Assembly (NCBI GenBank): GCA_026075535.2
Contig: AP026545.1
Coordinates: forward strand, 9,796,001 to 9,860,000
Direction of reading: 5' to 3'
DNA length: 64,000 nt
From: Tricholoma matsutake
Lineage: Eukaryota > Basidiomycota > Agaricomycetes > Agaricales > Tricholomataceae
The notes beneath the pieces are model-generated. The model did not search any database, had not been told where the DNA came from, and saw only the letters and a program-made list of their open reading frames with translations. Numbering within the stretch: the stretch's first letter is position 1; each line of letters begins with the position of its first letter. The position numbers were made by a program, and so were the translations under genes. Positions 45,857 through 55,892 of the stretch are shown here, one piece after another.

Positions 45857-46270
45857 CCCATTCTTCCTTGTTGTTCCCATCATGCCTGCTGTCTGATACC
45901 CCCATTCCATTGTTGTCAGCACCACCATTTTCCCCTATGAGCAGTGGCTTGTAGGCAGGGTGGTGGTTCTGTGATGTGGCATTGGCATTGGCGCTGGTGC
46001 CGGTGCTGGTGCCATTGTTGTCGGTGCCCACTTTCATTGGTGTTGCCAGTCATCGTCAGGTTGCAGTTGTTGTTGGGTCGGCCAGAAATGAAACCCATTC
46101 CACCCTGTGAGCAGAGGCTCACAGCAGTGGTGTGGGGGTACATGAAAGGGCGAATGGTAACAGTAAGATACTAAAAAAGAAATCAAACAAGTTAGTAGAA
46201 GAAAAGAAAACAATGAAGATACAAATATACCTGTGGGCCCAAACAATGCCAGTCCATTGTTTGGGCCCTT
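45857..46270. repeat. GTG-rich dispersed repeat with three hairpins
   Basis: CTATGAGCAGTGGCTTGTAG at 45935-45954 and CTGTGAGCAGAGGCTCACAG at 46105-46124 belong to the same hairpin type as 6577-6596. A purine-rich stretch (46150-46220) follows. It ends with a strong hairpin at 46235-46268: 14-base arms (GGGCCCAAACAATG and its complement) around a 6-base loop. A related hairpin with the same GGGCCCAAA start occurs at 56985. No protein is supported here. Confidence 0.55.
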
Positions 46271-46620
46271 GTGTGTCCTTTCTGTTGTGGTGCAGGTTTT
46301 TTGAGGTTGGTGCAGTGGGTGTCGTGGGTGGGTGGAGAGAGAGTGGTGGTGGAAGCAGCATCATAGTTCATTGGCAGTCATGGGAATTAATTGGCAAGTG
46401 GTGCCACTTTCTTTTTTTGGGGTGCAAGCACAACCAAATGGTCTGTGCACAGCCACAGGGTATTTAAACACTCATTTCTTCGAATGCTTGTTCCCCCAGG
46501 CTTGTCCCATTGTCCATTCCTCGACATATTATCTAGTGTAAATAGTAAATACTATTAATTTAGTACATATTAGTTGTATTTTTGTTGTAAAGTAGATACA
46601 TTTATATGAGTATATAATAC

Positions 46621-46811
46621 TGTAAGAAGACTGGTTGCAATTGGTTGCAATTGGTTGCAACCAGTCTTCAAACAGTTTTCAAATATTTTTAAAATGAGGC
46701 AACTGGCAACTGGAATGACCCCAAATATGGGCAACCACAACCAAAAAAAAGACTGGACCGAGGTTCGGTCCAGTTCAGTCCTATGGTTATTTTCAGTCCT
46801 ATAGACTGGAC
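46621..46811. repeat. Foldback repeats inside the tyrosine-recombinase remnant
   Basis: Inverted arms GAAGACTGGTTGCAA (46626-46640) and its complement (46655-46669) enclose a 10-base tandem TTGGTTGCAA. A second hairpin has arms ACTGGACCGA (46752-46761) and its complement (46765-46774). The recombinase reading ends at about 46812, so this may be a small insertion there. Confidence 0.5.
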
Positions 46812-47167
46812 CTTGAAACACTATTGGCAACAGCCTGCAACTGTATGCTTGACTAGGTTGCTGTTTTGGTGGGTTCTGACATTTGGAAAGAAAGGTTGAA
46901 GCTGGCTGGCAATGCCTGAGAGGTAGGAGTTGATGGAGTCAGGTTTGATATAGGTTGACATGTGGAGCTCAGAGGTTCTTCTGTGGGTTCAACAGGAAAA
47001 TGGTGTAATTTGCAGAACACAATGTATGAGTTGAGAGCAGAGGTGTAGGTGAGGTTTGACAATTCATCAATGGAAAGGCCAAGCACAATGGCATGCTCAT
47101 GGACCAGATGATCCATAGGCCACAGCTCTTGAAAATGCTGTTGAGAGCCTTCTGAGAGGTTGATCAT
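46812..47167 (-). pseudogene. Tyrosine recombinase, N-terminal domain remnant
   Basis: Minus strand: MDHLVHEHAIVLGLSIDELS, then NLTYTSALNSYIVFCKLHHF. After a frameshift near 46955 comes YIKPDSINSYLSGIASQLQP, FFPNVRTHQNSNLVK, HTVAG. This is the helical core-binding domain of mushroom tyrosine recombinases (DNA breaking-rejoining enzymes) of Crypton/DIRS-type elements. The catalytic domain is missing beyond 46812. Confidence 0.65.
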
Positions 47168-48005
47168 TTTTTGGATGCCCCCAGCATGTCTTGAGGGGGT
47201 AGTAAAAAATAGAAGTATGATAGAAAAGTAGTGACTGAAAGATGGGGAAAAGAGGTGAATTCAGGATGTAGTACTAGTAGGGCATTTTGGTCCTTTGTGA
47301 CCCTTCTCCTTACAGATATTGCACACATGCATTCAGTGACATGTGGCATCATCCAGGATGCACAGTCCTTGATTTCATTGGTTGCATGCTTCAGTTTTCT
47401 TCCATGGTGCACTTTGCTCCTGTGCATCAGCAGTGTGGACAACAACTGCACCAATCATGTCCATATGACTGGTGCATAACTCAAGAAACTCATAGTAGTC
47501 TGTGAGCTTGAGATTGCACCTTGAACCAACCTGATGCCAGACAGCACAGTCATATGTGATGACACATGAGTGGAAGTTGATGCAGGTTGCTGCAAAGAGA
47601 CTGATGATAGTTTTGCCATAGACTGCAAGCTCCTTCCACCTGTGCAGGAAAGCAAAGATAGTTGTGCATGCAGTTTTGTTCCATGCAACACTCCAATTGC
47701 CTGTGGTGCTGATGTCTTTGTTTGGTGTGACTGTTGGAACTTTGAACTCCAGGTTCCCCAAGATTTCAATGTGTTCATTGTTGTTGGAGGTGGAGTGATA
47801 CCTACATAAGACACAATCAAGGTTGACTGTGTGACCTGCCAGGACATTCTTCCACTCTCCATCAGGAGATTTGGGGCAGTTGGGTTGGTTAAGCAAGTTG
47901 GCTTTTGTGCCTTTGGGGTCATCGGTGTAAAGCTTGAGTTTTCTCCAAGTTAACCAGTAAAAGGACCTGTATTGTGAGCACTGTATTCCAGGTGTATGCA
48001 GGCTT
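47168..48005 (-). pseudogene. Gag-like protein with zinc knuckle (3' part), upstream of the recombinase
   Basis: Minus strand: NCPKSPDGEWKNVLAGHTVN, LEFKVPTVTPNKDI, TGNWSVAWNKTACTTIFAF, KTIISLFAATCINFHS, HQVGSRCNLKLTDYYEF. After a stop comes a Cys/His stretch CNICKEKGHKGPKC at about 47310-47270, a CCHC knuckle. I know similar proteins as a multi-copy mushroom family found with tyrosine-recombinase elements. No reverse transcriptase lies between it and the recombinase. The frame continues across the E insertion to 55163-55406. Confidence 0.6.
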
Positions 48006-48708
48006 TGTGATGATTTTTGTTATCGTAACCCAGGACGACCAGATGTACGCTGGCAAGACCGGGTACTTTATTTTTCTGATTCAACTCGACTCACCTCCGA
48101 TGGGAGATGCTTTGACGCATGGTGACTCCATGCACCCAAACCCACTCCCACACATGCTGTGGTATGACAGCCCCTTGACATGAGGTCCGTGATGTCGGAT
48201 GCCTCATGCTAGGCATGAGGCTTATCCTTTATTGTTCCCTGACATGCTGCGCCGCAGCACTCCATGACATTGGACGCCTCATGTGAGGCATGAGGCCTGT
48301 CATTTCTATTGTTTTTTCTATTTTTACTTGATAACGATCCTGCATTCCGATTGGATGATAGGTATCTTTGAACTGTATATAAGCTGTAGTAATACTGCCT
48401 GTATTCCTCAGCTTGACCTAATTCAAATAATGGTCTTAGACTCAACCAGAACACTCAACAGCTCAGGAAGCCCCTAGTGGTGGTAACTTGAATTTGACAG
48501 TTGGAAAGCCTCCAATTGTGATACACAACCTACAGTCTACTCAGAAAGCCTCTGAGTATGGACACCGTGATGACTTGAGGAAGTACCCAAGTGAAGGCAG
48601 GAAGCCCGATACGCTAGGAAAGTCTCCTAGTGCGATATGAGACAGTTGGAAAGCCTCCAACTGTAACATACGAAGCCAAGGCTGAGTCAAGGACCTATAG
48701 TCTTAACA
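48006..48708 (+). repeat. 5' LTR of element E
   Basis: Ends ...GTCTTAACA. TATA box TATATAAG at 48376-48383; presumed transcript start TCAGCTTGACC at 48408-48418. Downstream it holds several short inverted and direct repeats around AAAGCCTCCAACTGT. Confidence 0.93.
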
Positions 48709-48711
48709 AAG

Positions 48712-48722
48712 GGTCAAGCTGA
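48712..48722 (+). promoter_or_regulatory. Self-priming primer-binding site of element E
   Basis: GGTCAAGCTGA, three bases after the LTR, is the exact reverse complement of TCAGCTTGACC at 48408-48418, which starts 32 bases after the TATA box. Pairing can extend one base by a G-U wobble, placing it two bases after the LTR as in element A. Confidence 0.7.
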
Positions 48723-48992
48723 TCTATGAAGTCCACCTACCTAGGTGCAGACACAACATCTTTCAGACAAAGCCCAGACAGACCTCCAACCGGAGCATCA
48801 TCATCAGGAAGAACTCCGTGGTATAGATACCAGGGTTGACTAGTACGATACTCAGAACCAGCACAGAAGTGGTTCTCAAGGAGAACCAGTGTCGAAGAAC
48901 CCCAATACCTTGACGAAGAGGATTTTAGATCCTTTGATAAAGAAGAAACCCCAGAATGAGATCCATTCTCCCTATCCAATGACAATGCCAAC

Positions 48993-49844
48993 ATGTCTAC
49001 TGAACCCACTGCATCTACCAAGGAGATTAGAATCCGAACCCCCTCTGACTTCACAGGGGACTGAACAAGAACTGCAAAGTTCTTACAAGAAGTAAAACTC
49101 TATCTGAGAGTGAACCATGGAATCTACGACACCAATGAGAAGAAAATTATCTTCGCACTATCCTTCATGAATGGAGGAACCGCCATGCCCTGGGCACAGA
49201 CATGGGCAGAGAAGGAAGACCTAGGAGCATGGTCAGCCTTCAAAGTGGCGCTCAAGATAGCGTTCACGCTGATTGACAAAGCTGGCAGAGCCAGAACTGA
49301 GATGAAGACACTGAAGCAGGGACAGGACCTGGAGGACTACATTGCGCAGTTCCGAATCCTGCGAGAAAAGGTGGGAATCAACAACAATACCGCCCTGATA
49401 GAACTCTTCATGGATGGGTTAAACCCCAAGCTCCTTGAGAGGATCTTTAACATGGAGATGATCCCCACAGCGCTGGAGGGTATGATCAATGCCGCCTCAA
49501 AGTACGACGGACAGTGGAGGAGAGCAAAGGCCATAACAGGGAGACTGCAGGAAGCTTTGACAACGAAGCTGCTGAACTCCAAGGCAAAGGAGACCCCACT
49601 CGAGATCAACCAGCTCTCCTACCAGGAGAGGATCGAACATATGAAAAAAGGACAGTGCTTTGTATGCCATCAGACTGGACACAGAGCGTCTGAACACAAG
49701 AAAGGGGAAAAGAGGACCGAGGACCGGCCATCCCCAAAGAATAAAGGCAAGGAAGCCTACTTGAAGATCCGAGCGATCATGAAAGAACTCAACAAAGAAG
49801 AAAAGAAAGGAGCTCTTGCCACAATTGAGGATGAGGGTTTTTAA
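48993..49844 (+). pseudogene. gag: gag of element E, one in-frame stop
   Basis: The in-phase ATG at 48993 starts MSTEPTASTKEIRIRTPSDF. A TGA at 49062-49064 interrupts GDxTRTAKFLQEVKLYL (Arg expected). Then GIYDTNEKKIIFALSFMNGG, WAQTWAEKEDLGAWSAFKVA, and LEDYIAQFRILREKVGI. The zinc knuckle reads CFVCHQTGHRASEH, so the fourth ligand is His instead of Cys. The frame ends at TAA 49842-49844 inside TTTTTAAAAAG. The -1 phase continues directly into pol. Confidence 0.88.
49838..49844 (+). promoter_or_regulatory. Candidate -1 ribosomal frameshift site between gag and pol of E
   Basis: TTTTTAA, with zero-phase codons TTT and TAA (stop). Slipping back one base reads TTT TTA AAA AGG and leads straight into the pol phase (LKRWPASMPGTTKL). 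This fits a slippery heptamer placed exactly on the gag stop. A downstream pseudoknot was not assessed. Confidence 0.5.
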
Positions 49845-52800
49845 AAAGGTGGCCTGCCTCAATGCCAGGTACCACCAAACTCTCTGTCTGCTCCGTACTA
49901 CTAGCCACTTTGAAGAATCAATCTATGCATTTAGATGTCAAAGTGCTAGGAGCAGGCAGAGGGAAAGCCATCGAAACCAAAGCCCTACTCGACTCTGGAG
50001 TGGGAGGGATATTCATGAGTCATGAATTCGCAGAGAGCAGTGGATTTGAGCTGCACCCCCTAGAGAAGGTGATCAAGGTCAAGAACGTGGATGGAACCCC
50101 AAATAAGAAAGGGGAGATTTCCCACTATGCCAGGGAACTCCTGATGATCAATGGAAGAACCTTCCCAATGACCTTCCTCATTGCAGGACTGGGAAAGGAA
50201 TCAGTCATCTTGGGCTTGCCATGGCTCAGAAGAATCAACCCAGTGATTGACTGGAAGATTGGGACCTTCTAGTTCAGAATGAAGGACGAGACTTACCCAG
50301 AGTTCTCATATGGGAAAGGAAGAACCCTTATTGGAAGGGTGCAAACCAAGAAACCCAACGAAGGGTACCTATCATGGCGCCAGAGGGGAACCGAAAAGAA
50401 GAAGGACCCCTTAGACATGACGAAAGAAGAGCGACAGGCATGGTGCCAAAAGATCATCGCCAAAGGACAAGAAAGGCTTGCCCTCAAGAAGAAGACTGCC
50501 GAGGAAGAATGAACACGATGGAAAAAGGTCGCAACCAGAGAACTGGAGAAACTGGCCACCAAGAAAGAAGAAAGATGACTGGCATTGGCCCGAATAGTCG
50601 CGAAACAGAGGGAAAAGATTACCCTGAAGAAAGAGAAACCAACAAATGAAGAATGGCAAATGGATTGCCAAAGAATCGTCGCCAAGGCAAGATTAATGGG
50701 GGGAGCCCTCCATGCTGAACCAAGAAGAAGCAAGATGCCCACCGAGACAAGAAAGGCGATGATAGAAGAAATAGACAATGAAGAGATCACGATCACAACT
50801 CTTCAGAACGTGGAACCCATTGGGCCGCAAGATGAAGAAGACACTGGGAAGGAAAACCCAGCACAGGCAAACCACGAACAGGCAATGGAACAGGCAATGG
50901 AACAACTGAAAGAGACACCCAAACTGAGGATCGAGGACGACAAGCTACTGGTCACCTACATCCGAGGAGAACCTGTCGTCGGAATATTTGAACCAGCTAA
51001 GACACCGCTGATGGAGGAATATGACGAACCAAGATATGGATATTCTCAGACGACGAAGATAATCTCTCGGATAATAAAGGCAAAAGGATCACCACGATAT
51101 GCTTATGGACAAAATATCTGGATCAGGGCAAAGACATCGGTCTCACAACACCTAACACACAAGAAGGAAGGAGAACCCAAACAAAGGACCCTGGATGAAC
51201 GACTCCCCGAACAGTACAGGGAGTACCGGCAGATATTCGAAAAAGAAGCATCGGAGAGATTCCCAGAATCAAGACCCTGGGATCACCCGATTGAACTGAA
51301 AATGGACTTTATGGCAAAAGATTGCAGGGTTTACCCATTGTCACTGGCAGAACAAAAGAAACTCGATGAGTTTCTCGACAAGAGCCTGAAGAAAGGATAC
51401 ATTTGACCATTGAAATCACCCATGGCATCGCCATTCTTCTTCGTTGTGAAGAAGGATTTGGATGCGCTACAGCCCTGTCAAGATTACAGGTACTTGAATA
51501 ACGGAACAATCAAGAACACCTACCCGCTGCCGCTGGTAGGAGACCTGTTGGACAAGCTAAGAGGGGCGAGGTGGTTTACAAAACTGGACATCCGGTGGGG
51601 ATATCACAACATCAGAATCAAGGATGGAGACCAATGGAAGGCAGCCTTCAAGACAAATTGAGGGCTGTTCAAACCAACGGTGATGTTCTTTGGATTATGC
51701 AACTCACTGGCGACCTTCCAGGCGATGATGAATGAGTTATTCTGTGACATGATCAGAGAAGGATGGCTCGTGATTTACATGGACGACATCCTGATATTCT
51801 CCAAGGATCAGAACAAACACCAGGAAAGGACAAAGAGGGTACTGCAAAGACTGGCAGAGAACGACCTATACCTGAAACCGGAGAAATGCAAGTTCGACGT
51901 CCACGAAGTGGAATTCTTGGGTCTAATCATCCAACCCAATGAAATTGCCATGGACAACACAAAACTGGCAGGTATACAAGATTGGCCAACCCTGACAAAT
52001 GTAAAAGCAGTCAGATCTTTCCTGGGATTTGGGAATTTCTACAGGAAATTCATTGGACATTTTGCGGAGACAAGCAGACCGCTCAATGAACTGACAAAGA
52101 AGAACAAAGTGTTTGACTGGACAAAGGAATGTGAACAGGCCTTTCAAACGCTGAAAAGGAAATTTGCAGAAGCCCCGGTACTGCTGATGCCAGACCCGAC
52201 AAAGCCATTCACGATCGAATCAGATGCCTCAAAACATGCAACAGGAGGAGTGCTGAGACAAAGGGACACAAATGGGGACTGGCACCCATGTGGATATATA
52301 TCGCATGCGCTAACACCAATGGAATGGAACTACAAGATTTACGACAGGGAGCTACTAGCGATAATACGATCACTAGAAACCTGGAGACACTACCTAATGG
52401 GTTCAGAACACCCAGTGGTAATCCTGTCGGATCACAAGAACTTGACATACTTCCAAATGGCACAGAAACTGAACAGGCGACAGGCAAGATGGAGCTTATT
52501 CCTATCGGAATTCGACTTGCAGATCGTCCATGTGCCTGGATCACAGATGGTACAGAGTGATGTGTTATCATGGAGAGCGGACCACATACCGGAAGAAGAC
52601 AACAATAATGAAGATGTCACAATGCTACCAGAGACAGTATTCGTGAAATTCATTGACACCGAAATGCATGACTTGCTCGCAGGGAGCATCATGAAAGATG
52701 ACCTGGTGAAGAGCACTATCGAGGCGCTAAAGACCAAAGGAACACCGCTGATAAAGTTGGCATTGGAAGACTGGAAGATAGAAGATGGCCTTCTATTCTT

Positions 52801-54088
52801 CTGAGACAGGTGCTATGTCCTGGACAACGGAGAACTACAGAAGAAGCTGGTGCAAAAATACCACGAAGGAGTAACCAGCGGACACCTGGGACAATGGCAA
52901 ACGACTGAAATGATCAGGAGAGACTACTGGTGGCCGGGGATGATGACGTACATCAAAAACTACGTTGCTGGATGTGCAGTATGCCAGCAGATGAAGGTCA
53001 ATATGCACCCGACGACCCCCCCACTACAACCAATCAAATCTGAAGCGACAAGACCATTCGCAATGGTGACAACAGATTTCATAACCGACCTACCAGAGTC
53101 TGATGGTTATGATGCACTCATGGTCGTGGTAGACCATGGGCTTACAAAGGGGGTAATTTTTATCCCTTGCAGGAAAACTGTGGATGCATTGGGAGCATCC
53201 ACCCTCTATCTAGACTATGTCTACAAACGATTTGGCCTCCCAGACAAAATCATCTCTGACAGAGATCCCAGATTTGCCTTGCAGCTGTTCCAGGAGCTAG
53301 GAAGACTGCTCAGAATCAAGCTAGCAATGAGCACAGCATACCACCCCCAGACTGATGGGGAGACAGAACAGGTGAACCAGGAAGTGGAAGTATACTTATG
53401 GATCTTCTGCTCGAACAACCAGGAGAATTGGAAGCACCTCCTCCTGACTGCAGAGTTCACACACAACCAGAGGACACACTCCGTACAGAAGAACTCCCCA
53501 TTCTACCTCATGATGGGCTATGAGCCCAAGGCGATCCCACTCCCCTACCTGAAGATGAACATACCAGCCATAGAAAAACGAATAGTTGCACTGCAACAGG
53601 CCCGAGATGAAGCAAAGGCAACTCATGAGTTGGCCAGACAAATGATGGTGGAAAGAACAACAAGGCACTTCACCCCATTCAAAGAAGGAGACAGAGTGTG
53701 GCTAGAAGCGAAGAACCTCAGAACAACACACCAAACAAAGAAACTCGCACCGAAAAGAGAAGGACCATTCTCTATCGAGAAGGTCCTGAGCCCACTCTCC
53801 TATTGACTGAAGTTACCAGAACAGTGGAAAATACACCCGGTATTCCATGCGGCACTTCTTTCCCCATACAAAGAAACTGAGACACATGGACCGAACTTCT
53901 CAGAACCACCGCCCGACCTGATAGAAGACAAATTGGAGTATGAAGTGGAAGCAATCATCGGACATAAAAAGAAAGGAAGGACCATGCACTTCTTAGTGAA
54001 GTGGGTCGGGTACCCGACCTTGGAGAACTCATGGGAGCCTGAGGGAAACCTAAAACATGCTGAAAGAATTCTAGGAGCATATAAATGA
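49840..54088 (+). pseudogene. pol: pol of element E: protease, reverse transcriptase, RNase H, integrase, chromodomain
   Basis: One phase throughout, no frameshift. Protease LLDSGVGGIFMSHEF is near 49985. A Lys/Glu-rich linker (50280-51200) is unusually long. Reverse transcriptase: [43 protein letters not shown] at 51776-51787. RNase H: FTIESDASKHATGG and LSDHKNLTYF. Integrase: the HHCC finger (HLGQWQTTEMI to CAVCQQMK) and the core with ISDRDPRFALQ, HPQTDGETEQVNQEVEVYL. Chromodomain YEVEAIIGHKKKGRTMHFL, VKWVGYPTLENSWEPE is near 53938-54040. Stops: TAG 50270-50272; TGA 50510, 50576, 51404, 51659, 52802 and 53804. The natural end is TGA 54086-54088. With Arg restored in thought at each TGA, the enzyme set is complete. 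Confidence 0.93.
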
Positions 54089-54113
54089 CAGCAATGGCTG
54101 TAGAGGTGGAACC

Positions 54114-54344
54114 ATGTCCACAGGGATTGAGATCCTCACCATCATCGTTGGCATGATCCTGGCTGTGGCCGCAGCCCTGACCTTTGTATTCTGCCTCTAT
54201 GCCATCTTTCAACCAAGACCCGAACCCCTGATTACAGACATCGAATTCTCCATTTTACAATGCCCTATGGAGAACCCACCTCTCAACAAGATCACCATCC
54301 CGCTGACACCACTGCCTGAGGCAGCACGAACGAGAAGAACCTGA
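54114..54344 (+). CDS. Small single-pass membrane protein frame (ORF3) in element E
   Basis: 76 codons, ATG 25 bases after the pol stop. Residues 1-7 are polar; about 7-32 form one long hydrophobic segment (ILTIIVGMILAVAAALTFVF and onward). Then QPRPEPL and a Pro-rich tail ending in basic ARTRRT. In another phase, from about 54340 to 54516, the sequence goes on sensibly (SYSSIAPLDPDPFIYSDHI, GGGMKILFEVSDFKDRKRV) and runs into the 3' LTR, so the original protein was perhaps 130 residues with one indel near 54340. Its place between pol and the 3' LTR is that of env in retroviruses, but it has no signal for secretion or fusion that I can see. I do not recognise it; chromoviruses normally lack such a gene. 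Confidence 0.55.
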   Translation: MSTGIEILTIIVGMILAVAAALTFVFCLYAIFQPRPEPLITDIEFSILQCPMENPPLNKITIPLTPLPEAARTRRT

Positions 54345-54477
54345 TCGTGGTCCGAGTTTGGACACGAGTTATTCCTCCATCGCACCCCTTGACCCCGACC
54401 CATTCATCTATTCAGACCACATACGATCAGACCCCGGAGGAGGAATGAAGATATTATTTGAAGTCAGTGACTTCAAA

Positions 54478-54493
54478 GATAGAAAGAGGGTGA
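54478..54493 (+). promoter_or_regulatory. Polypurine tract of element E
   Basis: GATAGAAAGAGGGTGA directly before the 3' LTR, same RGGGTGA end as in element C. Confidence 0.7.
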
Positions 54494-55162
54494 TGTTACG
54501 ATTTTTGTTATCGTAACCCAGGACGACCAGACGTATGCCGGCAAGACTGGGTACTTTATTTTTCTGATTCAACTCAACTCACCTCCAATGGGAGACACTT
54601 TGACACATGGTGACTCCATGCACCCGAACCCACTCCCACACATGCTGTGGTATGACAGCCCCTTGACATGAGGCTTATCCTTTATTGTTCCCTGACATGC
54701 TGTGCTGCAGCACTCCGTGACATTGGATGCCTCATGCAAGGCATGAGGCCTGTCATTTCTATTGTTTTTTCTATTTTTACTTGATAACGATCCTGCATTC
54801 CGATTGGACAATAGGTATCTTCGAACTGTATATAAGCTGTAGTAATACTGCCTGTATTCCTCAGCTTGACCTAATTCAAATAACAGTCTTAGACTCAACC
54901 AGAACACTCGACAGCTCAGGAAGCCCCTAGCTGTGGTAACTCGAACTCAACAGTTGGAAAGCCTCCAACTGTGATACACAACCTATGGTCTACTCAGAAA
55001 GCCTCTGAGTATGGACAGCTGTGACGACTTGAGGAAGTACCCAAGTGAAGGCAGGAAGCCCGATACACTAGGAAAGTCTCCTAGTGCGATATGAGACAGT
55101 TGGAAAGCCTCCAACTGTAACATACAAAGCCAAGGCTGAGTCAAGGACCTATAGTCTTAACA
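54494..55162 (+). repeat. 3' LTR of element E
   Basis: 669 bases; starts TGTTACG where the 5' copy has TGTGATG. Ends TTAACA followed by GGCTT. Confidence 0.93.
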
Positions 55163-55406
55163 GGCTTGGTGGGACTGTCCAATGTTGTGTTGAGGCGAGT
55201 CCTCTTACCAGCCAGGTGCATTTCCTTCTCCCCCTCCTTGTTGTCCTCCTCTGGGGAGGGTGATTGGTCTCTTGTTCCATGTTTTCCTGCTGCAGCAATA
55301 AACTGGTCATGGTTCTTGATGATTTTGATATATTGACTGAAAGGTTTCCCCAGTGCTTCTCCTCCTTCAGGAATTGCCACAATGAGAGTTGTGTAAATGT
55401 TTGCAA
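55163..55406 (-). pseudogene. 5' part of the gag-like gene interrupted by element E
   Basis: Minus strand: AIPEGGEALGKPFSQYIKII, KNHDQFIAAAGKHGT, a charged linker (PSPEEDNKEGEKEMHLAGKR), then RLNTTLDSPTK, where element E interrupts it. It continues on the far side of E at 48005 downwards. The natural start upstream of 55406 is not clear. Confidence 0.55.
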
Positions 55407-55701
55407 GAGCAGATGCCTTTGAGATCTGAAGACTCCTATAGTCTGAGACAGGTCACAAGAACACCATGTGTAGCCAGCTATTCAGCCAGGCTTGCTGTGG
55501 TGAACTTGTCAACATTGAGTGCACTTGCTCTACTTGATCCAGTGACCCAAGTATTTGGTGTGATGACTCTGGGGCCTCCAAGAATAGGGGTTCCTGTTGT
55601 ACCAGTTGTTCCATCAGCCATGCACAGTGAGGTGTTGGTGAATGGTCAATTGGATACCACTTGAAGACATGAGGATGATCAATTTCACAGAAATCAAATA
55701 C

Positions 55702-55892
55702 AGCACAAAAACTTCTGGAGACAGCAAACTTGAGGGAGTAGACAAGCACAGGCTTGAGCTCTACAAGTCTGGGATATGCAGATTGCTCACACAGGAACAG
55801 CTGGTTTCAGAAACCAGGAAGGGAAAGATCACAGTCCAGGCCAGATCTCATGCTGCCCAATTAGACTACTATAAAAACATTCTAAAGATGAT
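55702..55892 (+). repeat. Repeat R2, uninterrupted copy
   Basis: Matches the joined 28516-28572 plus 34254-34392 sequence. Plus-strand frame 55642-55902 contains KTSGDSKLEGVDKHRLEL and LVSETRKGKITVQARSHAAQ. Confidence 0.75.

Larger units (their letters stand above)
48006..55162 (+). mobile_element. Ty3-type LTR retrotransposon E (chromovirus), complete, with a third reading frame
   Basis: 7157 bases. LTRs at 48006-48708 (703 bases) and 54494-55162 (669 bases); the second lacks about 34 bases between two CATGAGG repeats. Target duplication GGCTT at 48001-48005 and 55163-55167. Order: primer site, gag, pol in -1 phase with chromodomain, a 76-codon membrane-protein frame, purine tract, LTR. Gag and pol have no frameshift, only stops. 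It inserted into the gag-like gene of the minus-strand recombinase element. Confidence 0.95.

Noticed and set aside
47164..47905. Introns joining the gag-like and recombinase parts into one gene
   Set aside because: No convincing donor and acceptor pair; stops and frameshifts explain the breaks better.
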